42,885 nt of DNA from an uncultured bacterium (lineage in GTDB: Bacteria > Actinomycetota > Actinomycetes > S36-B12): NCBI GenBank assembly GCA_903909555.1, contig CAIVWG010000011.1, positions 1 through 42,885 of the forward strand. Reading direction: 5' to 3'. Both the position numbers and the translations under genes were made by a program. This document shows positions 16,982 through 24,158 of the stretch, one piece after another. Position 1 is the stretch's first letter. Every line of letters begins with the position of its first letter. The notes under the pieces are model-generated. The model was not told the origin of the DNA. It was given only the letters and a program-made list of their open reading frames with translations, and did not search any database.

Positions 16982-17938
16982 GTGATTCCCCCCGAGTACG
17001 CCGTGCGGCCGCTGGAGTTCGACGACTCCGCGGGCCTGCCCGACGGCCCGGACGTCGACCTTGCCTACGCGGTCGTCTGCGCGGCCGATGTGGCGATCCT
17101 GGGGGCTCCCGACGAGACCCGCGAGGCCCGGCGTTCCGGCCTCACGTCGGTGGACGCTCTCCGTGACGAGCACCGGCTCGTCCTCGACGACTCGGGCGCG
17201 CCCGTGGGCCTGCTCACCGTGGAGCGGGACCCCGCGCTGCGCTCGATCTTCCTCGAGGCATACGCCGTCCCCGCGCACGGCGCGCTGCTCGGGCCGCTGC
17301 TGGCACGGGGGCTCGATGCGGCGCGGCGCCTCCGCGGCGAGGGCGAGTGGCGCGTCGACACGGCGGCCTTCGCCCAGGACGCGACATCGATCGCGGCGAT
17401 CACCGCGGCCGGCTTCGGCCCGAAGCGCCGCTTCTGGAAGATGGAGGCCGACCTCGCGGGACAGTCCCCGGAGGATCCCCCGCCTCCGCCCGGCGTCACG
17501 CGCACCGTCGCCGTCACCGAAGAGGACTTCCGGCTGCTGCACCGCATCGACCAGGTGTCCTTCGCCGACCACTTCGATTTCGCGCCGCACCCCTACGAGG
17601 AGTGGATGCCGTGGTTCACCGACCGTCGCGATGCGCGGCCGGACCTGTGGTGGCTGGCCTGGCTTGACGGGGAGCCCGTGGGCCTGTGCATGGGCGACGA
17701 TCGGCGGGCAGGCGACGGGGAAGCCTACGTCCGCGTCCTGGGAGTCATCCCCTCCGCGCGCGGGCGCGGCATCGCCACCTGGCTGCTGCTCTCCGCCTTC
17801 GCCCAGGCCGCCCGGGAGGGCCGCACGGCGGTCGCGCTCAATGTCGACAGCGACAACACGACGGGTGCGGTGGGCCTGTACGAGCGGGTGGGGATGCGCG
17901 CCACCGAGGTGGTGGACCTGTACTCCCAGCCGCTCTAG
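16982..17938 (+). CDS. Tandem-domain GNAT family N-acetyltransferase
   Basis: A 318-residue cytosolic protein with two GNAT folds. The N-terminal half (about 1-150) is degenerate. The C-terminal half (about 170-318) has the acetyl-CoA loop VLGVIPSARGRGIATWLL and the closing VDSDNTTGAVGLYERVGM. The tandem layout, length and C-terminal DSDN..LY...G signature resemble mycothiol synthase MshD, which acetylates Cys-GlcN-inositol in actinobacteria. Other tandem GNATs share these features, so I do not assign MshD. The GTG start is supported by the -10 box. A GCCCAC-GGCA-GTGGGC hairpin follows at 17948-17963. Confidence 0.85.
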   Translation: MIPPEYAVRPLEFDDSAGLPDGPDVDLAYAVVCAADVAILGAPDETREARRSGLTSVDALRDEHRLVLDDSGAPVGLLTVERDPALRSIFLEAYAVPAHGALLGPLLARGLDAARRLRGEGEWRVDTAAFAQDATSIAAITAAGFGPKRRFWKMEADLAGQSPEDPPPPPGVTRTVAVTEEDFRLLHRIDQVSFADHFDFAPHPYEEWMPWFTDRRDARPDLWWLAWLDGEPVGLCMGDDRRAGDGEAYVRVLGVIPSARGRGIATWLLLSAFAQAAREGRTAVALNVDSDNTTGAVGLYERVGMRATEVVDLYSQPL

Positions 17939-17947
17939 CCCGTCGAC

Positions 17948-17963
17948 GCCCACGGCAGTGGGC
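17948..17963 (+). terminator. Short hairpin after the GNAT gene
   Basis: GCCCAC pairs with GTGGGC around GGCA, nine bases past the stop codon. No U-tract; a weak terminator candidate. Confidence 0.35.
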
Positions 17964-18074
17964 TCGGGCGGCGCCCCGCTCCCGCCTCCCGGGCTCAGGC
18001 GACCGATCCGCGCACCTGAAGGATTCCGATCGCACTAGGGTCTCGACAACGGCCACCGTCCCGAAGGGAACGTC

Positions 18075-19040
18075 ATGACCTCCGCGCGCGATCGACTCGA
18101 CCCCGCCTCCCGCGAACCCCTCGACCAGCTCCTCCAGGCGGTCCCCGGGGGCTTCAACGCGATCCCCGACATCGTGGAGCGCCGCGCCTTCGTGGCCGGG
18201 CTCCTGGCCCAGATGACCGCAGGCCTGCCGCCCAACGAGAACGTGGTGTTCGAGGACCACGTCGCCCCGGGACCGGCGGGTGCGCCCGACGTCCCGGTGC
18301 GTGTCTACCGTCCCGTGCAGGCCTCGGGCATCGCGCTGCCGGCGATCTTCTTCATCCATGGCGGAGGGATGGTCATCGGAGACATCGAGGGGGAGCACCT
18401 CACGGCGATGATGATGTGCGAGGCCGTGAACGCCGTCGTGATCTCCACCGGCTACCGCAAGGCTCCGGAGGATCCGCACCCCGCGCAGATGGAGGACTGC
18501 TACGCCGCACTGCTCTGGGCCGCGGCAAACTCCGGCACGCTGGAGTTCGATCTGGGCCGCCTGGCGATCTTCGGGGGCAGCGCCGGGGGCAACCTCGCCA
18601 TCGCGACCTCGATGCTCGCCCGCGACCGCGGCGGTCCGGCCCTGTGCTTCCTCATGGCGCCGTACCCCATGATCGACGACCGCAACGAGACGCCCTCCAG
18701 CCACGAGATCCTCGACATCGGCATCTGGGACAGGGCCGGCAACATCGAAGCGTGGGAATGGTTCCTCGGGGGCAAGCCCGCCGACGGGTACGCCGCCCCC
18801 GCCCGCGCCTCGGACCTGGCCGGGCTCCCGCCGGCCTTCATCGACGTCGGTGACATGGACCTGTTCCGCGACGAGGACATCGCTTTCGTCGCGCGGCTCC
18901 TGCAGGCGGGCGTGCCCACGGAGTTCCACGTGTACCCCGGCGCCTACCACGCCTCGGAAGTGTTCGCGCCGCAGGCGGAGCTCAGCCAGCGCATCGTGGG
19001 CAACCGGATCGCCGCACTGCGGCGCGCCCTGCACGGCTGA
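18075..19040 (+). CDS. Alpha/beta hydrolase, hormone-sensitive-lipase type esterase
   Basis: A 321-residue cytosolic esterase. The oxyanion-hole motif HGGG is at 95-98 (FFIHGGGMVIG), the nucleophile is S169 in FGGSAGGNLA, an acidic residue follows in the FIDVGDMDLFRDED segment, and the catalytic histidine lies in GAYHASEVF. These mark the HSL/bacterial family IV esterases, which cleave short acyl esters or carbamate-like bonds. No signal peptide is seen. GAAGGGA precedes the ATG, and a TAGGGT -10 box lies at 18036-18041. Its stop is one base from the CorA-like start, and the redox/kinase genes follow closely. If those act on glycerol or a choline ester, this enzyme could release the substrate; that is a guess from position. 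Confidence 0.9.
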   Translation: MTSARDRLDPASREPLDQLLQAVPGGFNAIPDIVERRAFVAGLLAQMTAGLPPNENVVFEDHVAPGPAGAPDVPVRVYRPVQASGIALPAIFFIHGGGMVIGDIEGEHLTAMMMCEAVNAVVISTGYRKAPEDPHPAQMEDCYAALLWAAANSGTLEFDLGRLAIFGGSAGGNLAIATSMLARDRGGPALCFLMAPYPMIDDRNETPSSHEILDIGIWDRAGNIEAWEWFLGGKPADGYAAPARASDLAGLPPAFIDVGDMDLFRDEDIAFVARLLQAGVPTEFHVYPGAYHASEVFAPQAELSQRIVGNRIAALRRALHG

Positions 19041-19041
19041 C

Positions 19042-20100
19042 ATGAAGGCGGCCATCTTCGACGGGACGACGGTCCGGCCCTTCGCTCCCGCGGATGCTCA
19101 GGCCCTCACGACGTCGACGCCGTACGCGTGGGTCGACATCGTGCCGAGCGGTCCGCACGACCCCGAGGTCGTCTCCCTGCTGCAGGGCATGGGATTCACC
19201 AGCATGCTGGCGGCCTACACGACGCGCACCTACTCCGCGGGGATGTTCCAGGCCTTCGGCGACAACATGATGGGGAGCACCTACGCCACGGCCGACTCGG
19301 GCGATACCCCGGTGCTCGTGCACTGCGTATGGAACGCCGGCTGCTTCATCACCATCCACCAAGGTGCCGACCAGGCCATGGCGAAGGCGCTCGAGGACCT
19401 CAAGCCGCGCGCCCCGCAACTCTTCGCGAGCCCCGGCCCCGTGCCGGGGATCCTCATGCAGTTGATCCTCGACAGCATCGACCGGGAGCTCACCGACCTG
19501 CAGACCCAGGTCGGCGTGCTCGACGGCCAGATCATCGTGACGACCAATCCAGGGCAACTGACCCAGCTGCAGCAGTTCCGCACCGCCGCCGAGACCCTCG
19601 GCATCACGCTCCCGGGGTACGCGGAGAACCTCAGCGAGTCGCTCGTCGACCCTTCCTCGCTGCCCGGGATGGACGCCGCAGGGGTCCAGGCCCTGCAGAC
19701 GTACGCCGCCTGCGTGAACGACGTCGTGCAGCGCATCGACAGCCTGGCCGGAGACGTGCGCTCCGCGATCCAGGACTACCAGGGACAGGTGAGCGCGGCG
19801 CAGGGCAACCGCATCAACCAGCTCACCCTGGTGTCCATCATCTTCCTGCCGATCACCTTCATGACCGGCTACTTCGGGATGAACTTCCAATGGCTCGTCA
19901 ACTCCACCGAGACCTTCGGCTCCTGGGTGCTCCTGGGATTCCTCGCGCCCATCGCCGCCGTGATCGTGTCGTCGTGGCTGCTGCGCCGCGGCGGCTTCGC
20001 TCTGGGCCATCGTCATGCGGGCCGCTTCCGCCTCCGCCGACACGCCTCGGCGTCGGGGGGAGGCGGTGCGCCACCCGCCGGCACGCCCGGCGGTGCGTGA
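19042..20100 (+). CDS. CorA-family divalent metal ion channel
   Basis: A 352-residue protein with a large cytosolic N-terminal domain, a long helical stalk, and two C-terminal membrane helices. The conserved end of the first helix reads TGYFGMNFQW, containing the GMN signature that forms the selectivity filter of the pentameric Mg2+/Co2+ channel; most members read YGMNF. A basic, His/Arg-rich tail (GHRHAGRFRLRRHAS) follows the second helix. The start is ATG 19042, one base after the esterase stop; the ORF track start at 18850 lies inside the esterase gene. Several CorA relatives carry Zn2+ or Ni2+ instead of Mg2+, so the ion is open. Its link to the kinase downstream (10-bp gap) is probably only shared transcription. 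Confidence 0.88.
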   Translation: MKAAIFDGTTVRPFAPADAQALTTSTPYAWVDIVPSGPHDPEVVSLLQGMGFTSMLAAYTTRTYSAGMFQAFGDNMMGSTYATADSGDTPVLVHCVWNAGCFITIHQGADQAMAKALEDLKPRAPQLFASPGPVPGILMQLILDSIDRELTDLQTQVGVLDGQIIVTTNPGQLTQLQQFRTAAETLGITLPGYAENLSESLVDPSSLPGMDAAGVQALQTYAACVNDVVQRIDSLAGDVRSAIQDYQGQVSAAQGNRINQLTLVSIIFLPITFMTGYFGMNFQWLVNSTETFGSWVLLGFLAPIAAVIVSSWLLRRGGFALGHRHAGRFRLRRHASASGGGGAPPAGTPGGA

Positions 20101-20110
20101 TCCCCGCCGC

Positions 20111-21551
20111 ATGACGCGCGTCCTTGCCCTCGACCAGGGCACGTCGGCCACCAAGGCGGTCATCGCCGACGCGGCGGGGCCTTACGTCGACATCGACATC
20201 CCGGTCACGGGCACGACGTACGCCGATCCCCGTGTCGAGCAGGATCCCGGCGCGCTGCTCGACAGCGTGCTCGAAGCCGGCCGGCGCGCCCTCGACGCCT
20301 CGGAGTACCCGGTCGCAGCCGTGGGGCTGGGCAACCAGGGCGAGACCGTGCTCGCGTGGGACCTGCGCAGCGGCGAGCCCCTCGGGCCTGCCCTCTCGTG
20401 GCAGGACCGCCGGTCGACCTCCGTGACCGAGGCGATGCCCGAGAGCACAAGCGACATGCTCCTGCGCCTCACCGGACTCCCGCTGGACCCCTACTTCGCG
20501 GCGCCCAAGATGGCGTGGCTGCGCCGCGAGCTCGGCCGTGCGTGCGGGGAGTCGACGGTGATCACCACCATCGACGCCTGGACGACGTTCCGGCTCACCG
20601 GGGAGTTCGTCACCGATGCCGCAACGGCGTCGCGCACGATGCTGCTCGATCCGGCGACGCTGGACTGGTCCCCGGAGGCGGTCGCCGCGTTCGGCCTCGA
20701 GGGAATGCCCCTCCCCCGGGTCGTCGCGTGCGACGCCGCACTGGGGACGACCACGGCCTTCGGCACGCCGCTGCCCGTGATCGGCGCGATCGTGGACCAG
20801 CAGGCTGCCCTCCTCGCCGAGGACTGCCGAGAGGTGGGTGACGTCAAGTGCACCTACGGCACCGGCGCCTTCCTCCTCGCGAACGTCGGCAACCGGCACG
20901 TGCCCTCGTCGACCGGGCTGGCCACGTCCCTCGCGTGGGCGATGTCGGACGGCACCCGCGCATCCTGCGTCGACGGGCAGGTGTACACCGTGGGCGCCGC
21001 TGTCTCGTGGCTGGAGCGCATCGGGCTCATCGATTCGGCCGAGGACCTCGACGCCGTCGGAGGCTCGGTGGCCGACACGGCAGGCGTCATGTGTCTTCCC
21101 ACGCTCGCCGGGGGTGGGGGCGCCGGCGTGGCTCCCCGACGCGCGGGGCTCCTTTCGGGGCCTCTCACTGTCGACGACCCGCCCGCACCTTGTCCGCGCG
21201 TTCTGCGAGGGAGTCGCCGCGTCGGTCGCGGTTCTCGCCGACGCCGTCGCGGACGACATCGGCATCCCGCTGCGGACCCTGCGCGCGGACGGCGGACTCA
21301 CTCGCTCGCGCCTCGTCATGCAGTTGCAGGCCGACCTGCTCGGTCTCCCCGTCGAGGTCTATCCGCATTCCTGCGCGACGGCGCTGGGCATCGCGGCGCT
21401 CACCCTGCGAGGCCTCGACGGGCCCGGAGCGGAGGAGGAGCTGCTGCGCGGGTGGTCCCCGGCAGCGACGTACTCCCCGGCGGTCGATCGCCACGAGGCC
21501 GGCGAACGCGTGCGCGCCTACGCTCGAGCCATGGCGAAGGCGGGCGGGTGA
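20111..21551 (+). pseudogene. FGGY-family carbohydrate kinase, interrupted by a one-base frameshift
   Basis: FGGY kinases (glycerol, xylulose, gluconate and similar) phosphorylate a sugar or polyol. The first part, from ATG 20111, has MTRVLALDQGTSATKAV (phosphate-1 motif), GNQGETVLAWD, SWQDRRS, and the adenosine-side CTYGTGAFLLANVG. At the five-G run 21110-21114 the reading frame breaks. Before it the protein reads MCLPTLAG; after it the family sequence continues one frame over as VGAPAWLPDARGSFRGLSLSTTR and runs to a TGA at 21549-21551. Removing one G restores a clean 479-residue kinase of normal length. The alternatives are a sequencing error in a homopolymer, a real mutation, or slippage-based switching. 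Without correction the ribosome would read on in frame into the next gene, giving a fusion of about 937 residues. Confidence 0.8.
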
Positions 21552-22924
21552 GCGGCGCCGGGGCGACGCCGTACGACGTCGCCGTCGTCGGGGCCGGCGC
21601 GGTCGGCTGCGCGATTGCCAGCGCCCTGACCCGGGCGGGCGCCCGCGTCGTCATCGTCGAGGCGAAGTCCGACGTCGGCGCAGGGACGAGCAAGGCCAAC
21701 ACGGCGATCTGGCACACCGGGTTCGACGCCAAGCCCGGGACGCTCGAGGCCCGTCTCGTCGCGCGCGGCCACCGGCTGCTGCGGGAACGCGCCGAGGAGT
21801 TCGGCTGGGCCATCGAGCGGACCGGAGCAGTGCTCGTCGCCTGGGATGACGAGCAGGTCGCGCGCCTCGACGGCATCCTCGAGAGCGCGCGAGCGGTGGG
21901 GTACCCCTCCGCCCGCCCGCTCACGCCGGACGAGATCTACGCGGGCGACCCGCACCTGGGCCCCGGTGCGCGCGGCGGCGTGAGCATCCCCGACGAAGGC
22001 CTCCTCGACCCGTGGACGATCGTCGTGGCGCTCGCCACCGACGCGGTCGTCAACGGTGCCCGCCTCCTGCTCGACGCCCCCGTGACCGCCGTCCGGCGTG
22101 ACGGCGAGGGCTACGTCGTGAACACCCCGCGGGGCGAGGTGTCGAGTGCGTGGCTGGTGAACGCCGCCGGACTCGGCAGCGACATCGTCGATCGTGAGGC
22201 TGGCCACGACGGCTTCACGATCACACCGCGTCGCGGCCAGCTCCTCGTGTTCGACAAATCCGCCCGCGACCTCGTGCGGCACGTGATCCTTCCTGTCCCG
22301 ACGGCCACCACCAAGGGCGTGCTCGTCGCGCCGACGGTGTACGGCAACGTGCTGCTCGGACCCACCGCGGAGGACCTCACCGACCGCACGGCCACGAACA
22401 CGACCACCGAGGGCCTCAACTTCCTGCTCGGCCACGGCCGACGCATCATGCCCGCGCTGCTCGACGTCGAGGTCACGGCTACCTACGCCGGACTCCGTGC
22501 GGCCACCGAGCACGCCGACTACTGCTACGGCGTCTTCGATCGCTACGTGCGCGTCGCCGGCATCCGCTCCACCGGCATCACCGCCTGCCTCGCGATCGCC
22601 GAGCTCGTGACGGCGGACCTCGCGGAGGCGGGCTTGGCGACCACTCCCCTCGCACGGCCGCGCATCGTGCGGATGCCCAACATCGCCGAAGACCGGATGC
22701 GTCCGTACCAGGACGCCGCGCTCATCGCCGCGGACCCGGCATACGGCGACCTGGTCTGCCTGTGCGAGCGCGTCAGCGCCGGGGAGATCCGGGATGCGCT
22801 CGCCTCAGCGGTCCCCGCGCGTGACGTCGACGGCCTGCGCCGCCGCACCCGGGCACTCGCCGGGCGCTGCCAGGGCTTTCACTGCGGGGCCCGTGTCACG
22901 CGCGCACTGGAGAGTGCGCGGTGA
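21548..22924 (+). CDS. GlpA-type FAD-dependent dehydrogenase with C-terminal BFD-like [2Fe-2S] domain
   Basis: A 458-residue flavoprotein. An N-terminal Rossmann motif VAVVGAGAVGCAIASAL is followed by SKANTAIWHTGFDAKPGTLEARL, characteristic of GlpA/anaerobic glycerol-3-phosphate dehydrogenase-like DAO proteins. The C terminus is a BFD-type iron-sulfur domain with C404, C406, C441 and C446 (CxC...CxxxxC). It probably oxidises a hydroxy-acid, polyol phosphate or amine and passes electrons to the partner flavoprotein. The GTG at 21548 overlaps the kinase stop (GTGA) and its own stop overlaps the next start in the same way. The kinase/GlpA/flavoprotein trio recalls the Thermotoga glycerol locus and the GlpAB pair of enterobacteria, but no GlpC or DUF1667 partner is present. 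Glycerol 3-phosphate is the first substrate to test. Confidence 0.85.
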   Translation: MSGAGATPYDVAVVGAGAVGCAIASALTRAGARVVIVEAKSDVGAGTSKANTAIWHTGFDAKPGTLEARLVARGHRLLRERAEEFGWAIERTGAVLVAWDDEQVARLDGILESARAVGYPSARPLTPDEIYAGDPHLGPGARGGVSIPDEGLLDPWTIVVALATDAVVNGARLLLDAPVTAVRRDGEGYVVNTPRGEVSSAWLVNAAGLGSDIVDREAGHDGFTITPRRGQLLVFDKSARDLVRHVILPVPTATTKGVLVAPTVYGNVLLGPTAEDLTDRTATNTTTEGLNFLLGHGRRIMPALLDVEVTATYAGLRAATEHADYCYGVFDRYVRVAGIRSTGITACLAIAELVTADLAEAGLATTPLARPRIVRMPNIAEDRMRPYQDAALIAADPAYGDLVCLCERVSAGEIRDALASAVPARDVDGLRRRTRALAGRCQGFHCGARVTRALESAR

Positions 22925-24138
22925 GCGAGGTCCTGGTCATCGGGGCCGGGCCCGCGGGCCTGGCCGCGGCCGCCACGATGGCGCGCCAGGGACTCGAGGT
23001 GCGCGTCGTGGACCGCGACGAGGAGCCGGGGGGCGTCCCCCGCTCCTCGGATCATCCGGGGTACGGCCTGCGCGACCTGCGCCGACCGCTCAGCGGGCCG
23101 GCGTACGCGCGGCACCTCGCAGATCGGGCCGCCGACGCCGGGGCGCGCATCGACGTGCGCACCACCGTGACCGGGCTGACCCCGCACGACGGCGGTGGCG
23201 CGACAGTGTCCATGACCTCGCCGTCCGGATGTGAGGACGCGCACGTGCGCGCGGTCGTCCTCGCCACCGGCTGCCGCGAGCGCCCGCGCCCCGCGCGCAT
23301 GGTCCCCGGATCCCGCCCCGAGGGCGTCCTCACCACCGGATGGCTGCAGCGACTCGTCCACCTCGACCACGGCTCCCCCGGGACCCGCGCCGTCGTCGTG
23401 GGCGCGGAGCACGTGTCGTACTCCGCCGTCGTCACTCTCGCCGAGGCCGGCTGCCGCACCGTGGCCATGGTGACGGAGGGAGACGCGCACGCATCGTTCG
23501 CGGCCTTCGATCTGGCGGTGCGCGCCCGGTACCGAGTCCCGCTGCTCGCCCGGGCGCGCGTCGAGGAGGTCCACGGCGCCGGCCGGGTGAGCGGGGTCTC
23601 GCTGGTGCGCCACGACGGGGCGCGCGCGTACCTCGACTGCGACACGATCGTCTTCACCGGTGACTGGTACCCGGAGAACGACCTCGTCGTGCGCGCGGGA
23701 CTCCCGCGGCTGACTGCCACGCACGGCCCCAGCGTGGATCCGGCCCTGCGCACCCCCGTCGCGGGAATCCTCGCGGCGGGCAACCTCCTGCATCCGGCGG
23801 CCACGGCCGATGCGTGCGCGCAGGACGGCGCCCGGGTGGCCGGCGCCGCCCTCTCCTGGCTCCGCGCCGGCACGTGGCCCGTGCGCAGCATCCCCCTGGT
23901 GGCCGAGTCACCGCTGCTGTGGGCGACTCCCGACCTCGTGACGCCCGGGGCCGCGGGCCCGGTGCGACTCCAGACGAGCGTCGCGCTCAACCGCCCGCGA
24001 CTGGCGCTGGTGCAGGCCGAACGCACGCTGTGGTCGGGGCGACTGCCCTACATCCGGCCCACCCGGCCCTTCGCCATTCCCGGGGACGCGCTGGCCTCCG
24101 CCGACATGACGGCCCCCGTCCGCGCGGTGATCGCCTGA
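22921..24138 (+). CDS. FAD/NAD(P)-dependent oxidoreductase, partner of the GlpA-type dehydrogenase
   Basis: A 405-residue two-dinucleotide-binding flavoprotein. The FAD motif is VLVIGAGPAGLAAAATMARQG at the N terminus; the second GxGxxxx-type site is degenerate (AVVVGAEHVSYSAVVTL, about 155-175); VFTGDWYPENDLV and GILAAGNLL follow. This layout is shared by the second subunits of opine oxidase, HCN synthase and the Thermotoga GlpA-associated oxidoreductase, which accept electrons from a DAO partner and hand them to NAD or the respiratory chain. It has no iron-sulfur cysteines of its own; those sit on the upstream gene. The GTG at 22921 overlaps the upstream stop by four bases, so the two subunits are coupled. 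The electron acceptor is unknown. Confidence 0.82.
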   Translation: MSEVLVIGAGPAGLAAAATMARQGLEVRVVDRDEEPGGVPRSSDHPGYGLRDLRRPLSGPAYARHLADRAADAGARIDVRTTVTGLTPHDGGGATVSMTSPSGCEDAHVRAVVLATGCRERPRPARMVPGSRPEGVLTTGWLQRLVHLDHGSPGTRAVVVGAEHVSYSAVVTLAEAGCRTVAMVTEGDAHASFAAFDLAVRARYRVPLLARARVEEVHGAGRVSGVSLVRHDGARAYLDCDTIVFTGDWYPENDLVVRAGLPRLTATHGPSVDPALRTPVAGILAAGNLLHPAATADACAQDGARVAGAALSWLRAGTWPVRSIPLVAESPLLWATPDLVTPGAAGPVRLQTSVALNRPRLALVQAERTLWSGRLPYIRPTRPFAIPGDALASADMTAPVRAVIA

Positions 24139-24158
24139 GGCTGTGGTGGGATGACGCC

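Noticed and set aside
20015-22924. A single 969-residue ORF
   Set aside because: It is the kinase N-terminal half, about 145 residues of Arg-rich off-frame sequence, then a complete dehydrogenase. The real kinase C terminus is in another frame, so this is a frameshift product, not one gene.
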